Source of the DNA: Actinomycetes bacterium
GTDB lineage: Bacteria; Actinomycetota; Actinomycetes; S36-B12; GCA-2699445
Assembly: GCA_022600255.1 (NCBI GenBank)
Contig: JAHZKU010000048.1
Coordinates: forward strand, 1 to 32,757
Reading direction: 5' to 3'
Length of the DNA: 32,757 nt
The position numbers and the translations under genes were made by a program. The notes under the pieces are model-generated. The model saw only the letters and a program-made list of their open reading frames with translations. It ran no database searches and was not told where the DNA came from. Shown one piece after another: positions 7,444-15,755 of this stretch. Position 1 is the first letter of the stretch. Every line of letters begins with the position of its first letter.

Positions 7444-9081
7444 ATGATTGTGCACCGCAAGCAGTGGCCGCGCGCTGCGCTGTGGTTGATACCGGCGGTC
7501 TTCTTTTCGGTCTTCTTCGTCTATCCGACGGCTCACCTGATCGTGGTGGCCTTGCAGGGTGAGAGTGGTTGGCAGCTTGGCGCGTTCTGGGCCGCCCTGA
7601 CGGACGCCGGCATGCTCTCGGTGGCTTGGTTCACCATATGGCAAGCGGCCGTCTCGACGTTGCTGACGCTCCTAGTGGCCCTGCCCGGGGCGTGGGTGCT
7701 GGCAAAGTACCAGTTCCGAGGACGTGGGCTCGTGGAGGCCTTGTCGGTGGTGGCGTTTGTGATGCCATCAGTTGTGGTCGCGACTGCAGTGAGTGTGACG
7801 TTGGCTCCCGATGGTCCGTTGGGTTGGCTACTCCCAGAAGATGCGAATCGAGGGCTGGGCGCGATCTTTTTTGCCCACATCTACTTCAATGTGGCCGTGG
7901 TGCTGCGGGTGGTAAGCACCTATTGGCGACAGTTGGATCCGCAACAGGAGCAGGCGGCGGCCACGTTGGGGGCCAATCCTTTGCAGGTGTTTACATCGGT
8001 AACGCTGCGACGACTTTGGCCCGCGATTCTGGCATCCGGCGCGATTGTCTACCTCTTTACCTTCACCTCGTTTGGCATCATTCTGTTGCTCGGGAAGTAT
8101 TCCCAGGCAACGATTGAGGTGGAGATTCAGCGACAGGTCCTGTTTCTGTTTGATCTCCCGGTTGCGGCCGCCCTTTCCGTGGTGCAGATTGTGTTTGTTG
8201 TACTGCTCTTGTGGTGGCAGGCCCGCCTCAGTGACCGGTTAACCAGCCAACAGGACTTGGCGGTCACCGATTCCTTGCCCCGCCCCACGACGGGGCGCAG
8301 TCGCATCGTGGTCGCGGCATTCCTTCTTGGCGCTACGGCGCTGTTTGCAGGTCCGGTGCTGTTGGTCATTCAGCGCGCGTTCACGACTGGCAGCAACTAC
8401 GGACTACAAAACTTCGCAGCCCTGAACGAGAGTCGGCGCGGTTCCACGTTGTTCGTCTCCCCGGTCATCGCAGTCGGAAACTCACTGATGTTTGCGCTGA
8501 TGGCCACCATTCTGGCTGTTTTGATCGGCGGCATGGTGGCTTGGAGCTTGTCGACTCGCCCCGGGTCTGCTCGAGAGAGCCTGTGGCTGTTGCCCTTGGG
8601 GGTGTCGGCGGTGACCCTGGGTTTCGGCATGCTGATCTCCTTCGATTCTGCTCCCCTGAATCTGCGGGGAACCCCATTCTTGGTCCCGATCGCACAAGCG
8701 CTGGTTGCGATTCCTTTCGTCATCCGGGCGCTTCTGCCCGTCCTACGTTCCATCCGGGGCGAGTTGCGCGAGGCCGCTGCGACACTGGGGGCGACGCCTT
8801 GGCAGATCGTTCGGTTCGTCGACTGGCCTATTGCGTCCCGCGCTCTGTGGGTCGCCGTAGGATTCTCGTTCGCGATCTCGCTGGGCGAGTTTGGTGCCAC
8901 CCTGTTTGTGGCACCCACCAACAACCCAACGGTTCCGATCGCCATCTACCGGTTTCTGGGAACGCCGGGAGAGACCAACCAAGGCCAGGCGATGGCGCTG
9001 GCCAGCATTTTGATCGTCATGACGGCCGCCGTGGTGCTGGTGACGAATCGTTTTCGAACTCCAGGGGGCCGCTATGTCTGA
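7444..9081 (+). CDS. thiP: Thiamine ABC transporter permease (two fused permease domains)
   Basis: This 545-aa inner-membrane permease forms the channel for the substrate delivered by ThiB. It has about 12 hydrophobic helices in two repeated halves. Each half carries an EAA-type coupling loop for the ATPase: EQAAATLGANPLQVFTSV in the first half and REAAATLGATPWQIVRFV in the second. This fused two-domain layout is normal for ThiP and for iron(III) permeases of the same class, so the riboswitch and ThiB settle the assignment. The ATG has an AGGG ribosome-binding site 5 nt upstream within the end of thiB, and the 3' end overlaps thiQ by 8 nt, indicating translational coupling. Confidence 0.93.
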   Translation: MIVHRKQWPRAALWLIPAVFFSVFFVYPTAHLIVVALQGESGWQLGAFWAALTDAGMLSVAWFTIWQAAVSTLLTLLVALPGAWVLAKYQFRGRGLVEALSVVAFVMPSVVVATAVSVTLAPDGPLGWLLPEDANRGLGAIFFAHIYFNVAVVLRVVSTYWRQLDPQQEQAAATLGANPLQVFTSVTLRRLWPAILASGAIVYLFTFTSFGIILLLGKYSQATIEVEIQRQVLFLFDLPVAAALSVVQIVFVVLLLWWQARLSDRLTSQQDLAVTDSLPRPTTGRSRIVVAAFLLGATALFAGPVLLVIQRAFTTGSNYGLQNFAALNESRRGSTLFVSPVIAVGNSLMFALMATILAVLIGGMVAWSLSTRPGSARESLWLLPLGVSAVTLGFGMLISFDSAPLNLRGTPFLVPIAQALVAIPFVIRALLPVLRSIRGELREAAATLGATPWQIVRFVDWPIASRALWVAVGFSFAISLGEFGATLFVAPTNNPTVPIAIYRFLGTPGETNQGQAMALASILIVMTAAVVLVTNRFRTPGGRYV

Positions 9082-10111
9082 AGTGCGGCTATCGGGTCTC
9101 TCCGTCGCCTATGGCTCGAAAACGGCTGTGGCAGATGTCAGCCTCCAACTGGCTACCGGCACAGCGCTCGCGCTGCTGGGCCCGAGCGGCAGTGGGAAGT
9201 CCAGCCTGTTGCGCGCCGTTGCCGGTCTGGTACCGGCAAGTGCCGGCTCGGTATGGCTAGGGGGTAAGGATCAAGCGGACGTCCCTACCCATCGTCGACA
9301 TGTGGGACTGATGTTCCAGGGCCACGCTCTGTTCCCCCACCTGAACGTGGCCGAGAACGTGGCCTTCGGGCTGCGTATGGGGAAGACGCCAAGGCCGGAG
9401 CGCACCCGTCTTGTTGATCGAATGCTCGCGCTAGTCGGCTTGGCCGATCGGGCGGGGGCTGCGGTTTCGGATCTGTCTGGTGGGGAACAACAGCGGGTGG
9501 CCCTGGCCCGAACGCTCGCTCCCCGACCGCAGGTGGTGTTGCTGGATGAGCCGTTGGGATCACTCGACCGCGCCCTTCGGGTAGAACTGCTGAGCACAAT
9601 GAAACGGGCTTTCCAAGAGACGGGGGCCACCGTCATCCTGGTGACTCACGACCAGTCAGAGGCCTTCGCGCTCGGTGGCCAGATCGGAATTATGCGTGCT
9701 GGGGAGTTGGTCCAAATGGGTGGGCAGGCCGACATATGGGCGCAGCCTGGCGACGCTTGGGTAGCGCAGTTTCTAGGTCAGCACAACGTGCTGGCCAGGC
9801 AGTCGCTACCAGCCGGCCTGCTTGATCATGGGCGCGCCGGTCATGAGTTGGGTGATTATGTCGTGCTGCGGCCTGAGAAGCTTAGGCTGGAACGAATGGA
9901 GTCCGAAGCGGTGCGATCGGATCAAGACTGGCGGTTGCCAGGAAGGGTCATTGCCACCGAGTTCCGGGCAGGCGTGACCAGCGTGCACGTCGCAGTTCAG
10001 GACGCCCAGATCAGTACCCCAATAGCGGTCTTCGTCTTGGTTGATCCCCCCGGTGCTGGCGAGCGGGTCAGCGTGGTTGTCCCGACCAACGCGATCGTCG
10101 GACTAGGCTAG
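9074..10111 (+). CDS. thiQ: Thiamine ABC transporter ATP-binding protein
   Basis: This ATPase energises the ThiBP importer. Walker A is GPSGSGKS at residues 36-43, the Q-loop region is GLMFQGHALFPHL, the ABC signature LSGGE is at 134-138, and Walker B VVLLDE is at 154-159, with a switch His in VTHDQSEAF. At 345 aa it is over 100 residues longer than E. coli ThiQ. The extra C-terminal part (VLRPEKLRL onward) looks like the TOBE-type regulatory domain of iron and polyamine importer ATPases. GGGGG lies 5 nt before the ATG, inside the end of thiP. No clear terminator follows; the 170 nt after the stop hold nothing else recognisable. Confidence 0.93.
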   Translation: MSEVRLSGLSVAYGSKTAVADVSLQLATGTALALLGPSGSGKSSLLRAVAGLVPASAGSVWLGGKDQADVPTHRRHVGLMFQGHALFPHLNVAENVAFGLRMGKTPRPERTRLVDRMLALVGLADRAGAAVSDLSGGEQQRVALARTLAPRPQVVLLDEPLGSLDRALRVELLSTMKRAFQETGATVILVTHDQSEAFALGGQIGIMRAGELVQMGGQADIWAQPGDAWVAQFLGQHNVLARQSLPAGLLDHGRAGHELGDYVVLRPEKLRLERMESEAVRSDQDWRLPGRVIATEFRAGVTSVHVAVQDAQISTPIAVFVLVDPPGAGERVSVVVPTNAIVGLG

Positions 10112-10285
10112 CTAGGCGTACCGAAACGACCGGACTAACGTCAGGACGTGGGACTGGCTGTTGGGCACAGGGGTCTGCGCAATATCATGAGGAATACGCC
10201 GAGTCCACCTAGTCTCCTGTGCCACAGATCGCATTGGTCATCGGGCGGGGACAAGCGCGCACGCCGGCGGCCGACGAAGCATCGT

Positions 10286-10315
10286 TTGACCGTGTGTGGT
10301 CGAGGTGAATATCCG
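10286..10315 (+). promoter_or_regulatory. Candidate sigma-70-type promoter for the hydroxybutyryl-CoA dehydrogenase gene
   Basis: TTGACC at 10286-10291 and TATCCG at 10310-10315 are separated by 18 nt and lie 20 nt before the ATG at 10336. The -35 is good but the -10 is weak. Confidence 0.35.
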
Positions 10316-10335
10316 TAGTGGAAACAGGGAGAACA

Positions 10336-11190
10336 ATGTCAAGCAAGATCGCCATCATTGGAGCCGGGCTGATGGGCGCCGGTATCGCTCAAGTGGCGGC
10401 GGTAGCCGGCTATGACGTCGTGCTGCGCGACCTGTCAGACGACGCCATCGCGCGCGGAACCGGTGGTATCGAGAAGTCGCTATCGCGTTTCGTCGCCAAG
10501 AACCTGATCACCCAGGAGCAGGCGGACGCCGCGTTGGCGCGGATCGCAACCACCACATCCCTGGAGGATGCTGTCCGCGACGCTGACATTGTCGTTGAAG
10601 CGGTTTTTGAGGATCTCGATATCAAGTCCGAACTCTTCGCCGCCATCGCCGCCGCCGCACCGGCCGAAGCCATTCTGGCGAGTAATACCTCGGCTATCCC
10701 CATTACCCAGATCGCCGCAGCCACGGATCGTCCCGAGCAGGTGGTTGGCATGCACTTCTTCTCGCCGGTGCCGATGATGGCGTTGTGCGAACTGGTGCGT
10801 GGCTACAAGACGAGCGATGAAACGCTCGCCCGCGCGCGTGAGTTTGCCGAGAGCATTGGCAAGACCTGTGTGGTGGTCAACCGGGACGTGGCCGGTTTTG
10901 TCACGACCCGCCTGATCTGTGCCCTGAGCGTCGAGGCCGCCAAACTCGTCGAGTCTGGGGTAGCTAGTGCGGAAGATGTGGACGTTGCGTGTCGCTTGGG
11001 CTTCGGTCACGCGATGGGTCCGTTGCAGACTGCAGATCTGACCGGGGTCGACATTTTGACCAAGGCCTCTCAGAATATCTACCGCGACACCCAAGACGAG
11101 AAGTTCAACCCCCCAGAACTGCTGCAGCGCATGGTGGTGGCAGGTGACCTAGGTCGCAAGAGTGGCCAAGGCTTCTACGACTACTCGTAG
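10336..11190 (+). CDS. fadB2: 3-hydroxybutyryl-CoA dehydrogenase
   Basis: This 284-aa cytoplasmic dehydrogenase interconverts acetoacetyl-CoA and 3-hydroxybutyryl-CoA with NAD(P). The N-terminal Rossmann motif is GAGLMGAG (residues 9-16). The catalytic His is His140 in HFFSPVPMM, preceded by ASNTSAIPIT. The C-terminal helical domain has RDVAGFVTTRL and GHAMGPLQTADLTGVD. The length matches single-domain Hbd/PaaH/FadB2 enzymes. The ATG at 10336 has an AGGGAG site 4 nt upstream and is preferred over the GTG at 10318. The neighbouring B12 mutase of ethylmalonyl-CoA type suggests C4-acyl-CoA metabolism, though fatty-acid or polyhydroxybutyrate turnover is equally possible. Confidence 0.92.
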   Translation: MSSKIAIIGAGLMGAGIAQVAAVAGYDVVLRDLSDDAIARGTGGIEKSLSRFVAKNLITQEQADAALARIATTTSLEDAVRDADIVVEAVFEDLDIKSELFAAIAAAAPAEAILASNTSAIPITQIAAATDRPEQVVGMHFFSPVPMMALCELVRGYKTSDETLARAREFAESIGKTCVVVNRDVAGFVTTRLICALSVEAAKLVESGVASAEDVDVACRLGFGHAMGPLQTADLTGVDILTKASQNIYRDTQDEKFNPPELLQRMVVAGDLGRKSGQGFYDYS

Positions 11191-11223
11191 GTGTCGCGTC
11201 GGGTCTTTGTCGGGGCGGTAGTG

Positions 11224-13194
11224 CTAATCCGCAGCTGACTCTGGAGTTGTCGCAGGCGCTGGGTTGGGCGCTTCGGGCGCGGGTGCAGCGCCGGATCCCG
11301 GGCTGCCATGGCCAGCGCCGGTGTCGGCGTCTTTTTTGTCGTCCTTGCCGTTGTTGCTTGAGTCCTTGGACTTCTTGCTGTCGCCATCGGTGCCTGGGTT
11401 TGACCCGCCCACCCAGTCGTCCCTGTTGAACTCTTTGCCGATCCCGGGCGCCACGTTGGGTCCATTCATGGTGATGTGAACGTGATCCATGTGGTTGCTG
11501 GTGCAATCGCCCCGCTCACTCACCATGCGCCATTGCGAAACTGGTTTGGGCTCTTCGAACGTGGCGTTCCAGATTCGGTGTTGCCACATCATGTACTGCA
11601 CGTTGAAGCGCTTCGCGTTCTTCATGTAGAACTCGGCGACCTGGTTGCCCAATCCGACATTGGCCGCGTCCGCTGAGCAACCGGCGGGCATCATGACATC
11701 GACCGCGCGACCCGATACATGGTCGGGGTAGGGGCCGATCGGCACAGCCACCCACCCGTAGATCGTGGTGAACTGCGGCCAGATCAGCGCTGTGCAGCGG
11801 CCGACCTGCAGCGCGTCGGGCTGCATATGGGCTTCGCTGAACACACCTGGACTGGGCGGACAAACCGCAGGGCTGGGCAGGGTGCCGCCAGCAGGCAACG
11901 TGATGGTCAGGGCCGGATCCGCGCCGCACTGCCGCTTCTTGCCTTTCGCGACTGGAACGTTGTTTGCCTTCTTATTGCGCAGCGACTGCCGGCCGACTTT
12001 GTAGACCCGCTTCGCTGGAACGGGGACGGCATTCACTGCGCCGGTAGCCGCGTCGCCAGCCAACATGATGTCTGATCCCATCGCGATCCCAACGTGATTG
12101 ACACCCGCTCCCTTGTCGGCCAGGAACACCAAGTCGCCCAACTGCTGATCTGCGTTGGCCAGCAGCCGGGTCTCTTGGGCAATCCCAGCCGCCCCGCCGC
12201 TGGGGGAGGGGCGTTCCGCCCGTCGTTGGTCAGCAGGGCCTTGCGGCACGTTCCAGGCACGGTCAACTAGAGCTGAGCAATCCATTTTCTTGGCGGTGTT
12301 CGCGCGCCATTTGTAGGCAGTGCCAAGTTTGGAGACCGAGTAGGTAACAGACGCGATGGTACGTTCGGGTAGGACCACAATGGATTCGCCATCCCGCTTG
12401 GCGAAGGCTACCCCGGGGCGTCCCTTCTTGATCTCAAGCCCGTCCGGCAGTTGCTTCTTGCGTAGTTGCTCAACGGTCACCGGCGGAACCCGCAGTTTGG
12501 CCAGTTTGCCCAAGTAGTCGGCCCAAGCGATGGCCGCATCACTGTTGCGCTTGATCTGGGCCGGATCTGTGTAGCCGCCTCGGCCGGACAGGTGGCCGGC
12601 CCAATCCTGGGCGGCGTCGGCGAGCTTCTGCCGCAACCCACCCACCTGATCGTCGACAGCTGCCAGACTCGCCTCCGCAGCCTTAAGCGCAGCATCTGAG
12701 GCAACCTTGGATTCTTCGGTGCGGCTCAGTAGGTCCACTGCATCTCGGAACTGATCGTCCTTGTGGCCGCCGACACGGGCAATGGTTTCGGCTTGTCGCA
12801 CGAGATCGCCGGGCTCCTGGGTGTCTATCAATGACGCGATCATCATGAGTTCGTTAGGGCCGTTCATGTAAATCGACCGTAAATAGTGGCCCACGATCCG
12901 ACGCGACTCTGCAACGCGGTCCTTGTCTCGATCGAGTTTGGCTTTGACCTTCTCGGCCGCAGCCTCCGCGGCCTCGTACCGTTCTTTCGCGGCAGTTTGT
13001 ACAGCGTTGATATCACCCAGATCAGTCTGAATCTGGGTCGTGGAGTTCAAGAAGTCCTGCTCGATTTGGTAGTCGTCTTCGCTAAGCGTCTCATCGCTAT
13101 TGCCAGCCGCGTCGTCGGTCTGGGCATAGCTAGGTGCCGACACGGCGGTCAGCAGGACGAGGGCCGCAACTGCAGCCGAAATGAGACGAGGCAT
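11224..13194 (-). CDS. Secreted two-domain peptidoglycan hydrolase: coiled coil, NlpC/P60, VanY-like C-terminal domain
   Basis: This exported 656-aa protein probably cleaves peptide bonds in peptidoglycan. A Sec signal peptide (residues 1-24, ending APSYA) is followed by a long coiled-coil region, roughly 40-220, as in RipA-type hydrolases. The NlpC/P60 domain has its catalytic Cys306 in MDCSALVDRAW and His367 in NHVGIAMG. A second domain (about 480-590) has PDHVSGRAVDVMMP and SNHMDHVHITMNG. Its paired Asp/His motifs resemble the M15/VanY-like domain found at the C-terminus of some actinobacterial hydrolases. The last 70 residues are a Gly/Pro/Ala-rich tail. The ATG at 13194 starts the signal peptide and lies 8 nt after TAATGT; an ATG at 13206 adds four residues. 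The gene is convergent with the hydroxybutyryl-CoA dehydrogenase gene. Confidence 0.88.
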   Translation of the reverse strand: MPRLISAAVAALVLLTAVSAPSYAQTDDAAGNSDETLSEDDYQIEQDFLNSTTQIQTDLGDINAVQTAAKERYEAAEAAAEKVKAKLDRDKDRVAESRRIVGHYLRSIYMNGPNELMMIASLIDTQEPGDLVRQAETIARVGGHKDDQFRDAVDLLSRTEESKVASDAALKAAEASLAAVDDQVGGLRQKLADAAQDWAGHLSGRGGYTDPAQIKRNSDAAIAWADYLGKLAKLRVPPVTVEQLRKKQLPDGLEIKKGRPGVAFAKRDGESIVVLPERTIASVTYSVSKLGTAYKWRANTAKKMDCSALVDRAWNVPQGPADQRRAERPSPSGGAAGIAQETRLLANADQQLGDLVFLADKGAGVNHVGIAMGSDIMLAGDAATGAVNAVPVPAKRVYKVGRQSLRNKKANNVPVAKGKKRQCGADPALTITLPAGGTLPSPAVCPPSPGVFSEAHMQPDALQVGRCTALIWPQFTTIYGWVAVPIGPYPDHVSGRAVDVMMPAGCSADAANVGLGNQVAEFYMKNAKRFNVQYMMWQHRIWNATFEEPKPVSQWRMVSERGDCTSNHMDHVHITMNGPNVAPGIGKEFNRDDWVGGSNPGTDGDSKKSKDSSNNGKDDKKDADTGAGHGSPGSGAAPAPEAPNPAPATTPESAAD

Positions 13195-13519
13195 TGGACT
13201 TAACATTAATCGCGAAACGGGAGAAACGCCCAGGGAATATGTGGACTAAAGGGGTCAACCTGTACGTATGGTCCGTTAGGTCCGTTTCGGGTCCGCCCGT
13301 TGTCTCCCAATGACCCTGCGGCCCAGGTGCTGCAGCAAGAATCACGGATCGGGCCGGGTGGAAATGGGGCTGCCGGGGCAATCCGAGGTGAGCCAGATAC
13401 CGCCACGGTATGTGAAGTGTCACTCAGTGCCAGCCCGTGGCGGTAATGACACCGGAAGGATGGGATTATTGTCATAACAAATCGCTCCGAGGGGAGCGCG
13501 ATTTCGGAGGTAGCACTCA
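13195..13519 (+). promoter_or_regulatory. Structured leader/intergenic region before the B12-dependent mutase
   Basis: This 325-nt region separates two divergent genes and has no plausible ORF. On the plus strand GAGCCAGATACCGCC (from about 13390) resembles the B12 box of cobalamin riboswitches, whose consensus is near AGCCAGGAGACCTGCC. Upstream, about 13355-13380, GGTGGAAATGGGGCTGCC loosely resembles their P4-P6 core. The match is incomplete: the usual GCAACTGT-type junction is not recognisable. A perfect long inverted repeat follows (separate entry). A second hairpin (arms 13479-13488 and 13493-13504, loop GAGG, two bulged bases) lies just before the mutase ribosome-binding site GGAGG (13506-13510). 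The region could be a degenerate or variant cobalamin riboswitch, or a protein operator. Confidence 0.3.
13398..13445. repeat. Perfect 11-bp inverted repeat with 26-nt spacer
   Basis: TACCGCCACGG at 13398-13408 is the exact reverse complement of CCGTGGCGGTA at 13435-13445. The spacer contains the smaller odd palindromes AGTGTCACT and CACTCAGTG. It lies about 75 nt upstream of the mutase start. It could fold as an RNA hairpin in the leader or serve as an operator. Confidence 0.8.
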
Positions 13520-15526
13520 ATGTCGGATGCCGCACGCCCAGCCAAAGACCGCCCGTGGATGATCCGCACGTACGCCGGTCACTCATCGGCCACCGAATCG
13601 AACGCGCTGTTTCGTAAGAACCTGGCCAAAGGACAAACCGGTCTGTCTGTCGCTTTTGACCTCCCGACCCAAACGGGCTATGACCCGGATGACGAACTGG
13701 CGCGTGGCGAGGTTGGCAAGGTCGGGGTGCCGGTGTCCCACATCGGAGACATGCGTCAACTCTTTGATCAGATCCCGCTGGACAAAATGAACACCTCCAT
13801 GACCATCAACGCCACGGCGATGTGGCTGCTGAGTCTGTACCAAGCGGTGGCCGAAGAACAGGGCGCCGACGCGAACGACCTAGGCGGCACGACCCAGAAC
13901 GACATCATCAAGGAGTACCTGTCTCGGGGCACCTACGCCTTTCCACCCGGACCCAGTTTGCGGCTCATCACGGACATGATCAGCTACACGGTCAACAATG
14001 TCCCAAAGTGGAATCCGATCAACATCTGCTCCTACCACCTGCAGGAAGCTGGGGCAACGCCTGTTCAAGAGATCGCCTACGCCATGAGCACCGCAATTGC
14101 CGTACTGGACTCGGTACGTGACAGCGGTCAGGTGCCCGAGGCGGAGTTTGGTCGGGTTGTGGCCCGGATGTCGTTTTTTGTGAACGCCGGCGTGCGATTT
14201 GTGGAGGAAATGTGCAAGATGCGTGCCTTTGTCCAGTTGTGGGACGAGCTCACGGCTGAGCGATACGGCGTCACCGACCCCAAACAACGTCGGTTTCGGT
14301 ACGGCGTGCAAGTGAACTCGCTGGGTCTGACCGAGGCGCAACCAGAAAACAACATCCAACGGATCGTCTTGGAAATGCTGGCAGTCACCCTGAGCAAGGA
14401 TGCTCGGGCCCGCGCCATCCAGTTGCCGGCTTGGAACGAAGCGTTGGGTCTGCCCACACCCTGGGACCAGCAGTGGAGCCTGCGAATCCAGCAGGTACTG
14501 GCCTATGAGTCTGACATCTTGGAGTACGACGACATCTTTGCCGGAAGTCATGTGATCGATGCCAAGGTGGCTGATCTGGTGGCTGGCGCCCGTGAGGAGA
14601 TGGAGCGCGTGGCTGCGATGGGCGGCGCGGTCGCGGCCGTCGAAACCGGGTACATGAAACAGCAACTGGTCTCATCACACGCCGAACGACGGGCCCGAAT
14701 CGAGTCCGGAGACGACATCATCGTTGGGGTCAACAGTTACGAAACAACCGAAAAAAGCCCGTTGACGTCGGACTTGGAAGCGGCGATTCAGACCGTGGAT
14801 GCTCAGGTAGAAGCATCGGCGATCTCGGCGATTCAGAAATGGCGGGCCGATCGCGACGAGGCCGTGGCAACCGAAGCGCTGGCCAACCTGCAGGAGGCGG
14901 CCCAGACCGACGAGAATCTGATGGCCGCATCACTGGCGTGTGCGCGGGCCGGGGTCACCACGGGCGAATGGGCGAAGGCCTTGCGGGAAGTATTCGGCGA
15001 ATATCGTGCACCAACCGGGGTCAGCGGGGTTGTCGGCGTCGCGGAGGCAGGCGAGGCACTGAAGACCGTGCGCACTGCCGTGGCGGAGACCGGCACGGAG
15101 ATCGGTGTGAAGTTGCGTATGTTGGTCGGCAAGCCCGGACTAGACGGTCACTCCAACGGCGCTGAGCAGATCGCCGTGCGGGCGCGCGATGCTGGCTTCG
15201 AAGTGATTTACCAAGGCATCCGGCTAACGCCGGCGCAGATCATTGCCGCAGCCGTGGCCGAAGATGTGCAGGTGGTGGGCCTGTCGATCTTGTCCGGGTC
15301 ACACATGGAACTTGTGCCTGACATCGTTGCGGGTCTGGTGGAGGCCGGACTTGGGGATGTGCCGGTGGTGGTGGGTGGCATCATCCCGGACTCCGACGCT
15401 GACTGGCTGCGCGCTCATGGGGTGGCCGAGGTCTTCACCCCGAAGGACTACGACGCAACTCAAATCATGAGCCGAATCGTTCAGGCGATCCGCACCTCCC
15501 ACGGGCTGGATCCGGTTGCCGCGTAG
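13520..15526 (+). CDS. meaA: AdoCbl-dependent acyl-CoA mutase, ethylmalonyl-CoA mutase/MeaA type
   Basis: This 668-aa mutase carries out a B12 radical carbon-skeleton rearrangement of an acyl-CoA. The N-terminal barrel begins RPWMIRTYAGHSSATESN, and SVAFDLPTQTGYD follows where true methylmalonyl-CoA mutases usually have a DLATHRGYD-like segment. The single-chain layout without a separate small subunit and the length near 670 aa match MeaA/ethylmalonyl-CoA mutase. The B12 domain has the base-off DxHxxG motif DGHSNG at 542-547, then GLSILSGSH and PVVVGGIIP. The ATG has GGAGG 9 nt upstream. In the ethylmalonyl-CoA pathway it converts ethylmalonyl-CoA to methylsuccinyl-CoA, but the partner crotonyl-CoA carboxylase/reductase is not in this window. 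The final 11 bases overlap the next ORF. Confidence 0.9.
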   Translation: MSDAARPAKDRPWMIRTYAGHSSATESNALFRKNLAKGQTGLSVAFDLPTQTGYDPDDELARGEVGKVGVPVSHIGDMRQLFDQIPLDKMNTSMTINATAMWLLSLYQAVAEEQGADANDLGGTTQNDIIKEYLSRGTYAFPPGPSLRLITDMISYTVNNVPKWNPINICSYHLQEAGATPVQEIAYAMSTAIAVLDSVRDSGQVPEAEFGRVVARMSFFVNAGVRFVEEMCKMRAFVQLWDELTAERYGVTDPKQRRFRYGVQVNSLGLTEAQPENNIQRIVLEMLAVTLSKDARARAIQLPAWNEALGLPTPWDQQWSLRIQQVLAYESDILEYDDIFAGSHVIDAKVADLVAGAREEMERVAAMGGAVAAVETGYMKQQLVSSHAERRARIESGDDIIVGVNSYETTEKSPLTSDLEAAIQTVDAQVEASAISAIQKWRADRDEAVATEALANLQEAAQTDENLMAASLACARAGVTTGEWAKALREVFGEYRAPTGVSGVVGVAEAGEALKTVRTAVAETGTEIGVKLRMLVGKPGLDGHSNGAEQIAVRARDAGFEVIYQGIRLTPAQIIAAAVAEDVQVVGLSILSGSHMELVPDIVAGLVEAGLGDVPVVVGGIIPDSDADWLRAHGVAEVFTPKDYDATQIMSRIVQAIRTSHGLDPVAA

Positions 15527-15755
15527 ACCCAGCGAACCCACCCGGGTCGACTGGCGGGAGCCAAGCCCGCGCCGACTGTCGCCCGGCGATCCGCTGCATG
15601 CACAGATCATGGCTAGTCATCAAGCGGCATTGGCCGACGGTGCGCTGACGTATGTGGATCCGGCCACCGGCTTCCTGGTGATGACAGCGTTGTTCCTACG
15701 GGACCGAGGTTGGTGTTGCGACAACGGCTGTCGGCACTGCCCCTATTGCGAGTGA
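15516..15755 (+). CDS. Small Cys-rich DUF5522-like protein
   Basis: This 79-aa protein ends with a compact Cys cluster, RGWCCDNGCRHCPYCE, preceded by YVDPATGFLVMTALFLRDRG. That arrangement matches the DUF5522 family of short proteins with a CCxxxCxxCP core, which may bind a metal; the function is unknown. The TTG at 15516 overlaps the mutase by 11 nt. An internal ATG at 15609 would give a shorter 48-aa form still holding the cluster. The position directly behind the mutase suggests co-transcription. Its 3' end overlaps the convergent membrane-protein gene by 13 nt. Confidence 0.7.
   Translation: MPRRPSEPTRVDWREPSPRRLSPGDPLHAQIMASHQAALADGALTYVDPATGFLVMTALFLRDRGWCCDNGCRHCPYCE

Noticed and set aside
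13200..13440. Possible c-di-AMP (ydaO-type) riboswitch on the minus strand for the cell-wall hydrolase
   Set aside because: GGCTCACCTCGGATTGCC resembles one 3' block of that class, but the other conserved blocks are missing and the distance to the gene is wrong.
13880..14665. Minus-strand ORF of 261 codons inside the mutase gene
   Set aside because: It is a shadow of MeaA coding sequence; the plus frame carries all conserved motifs.
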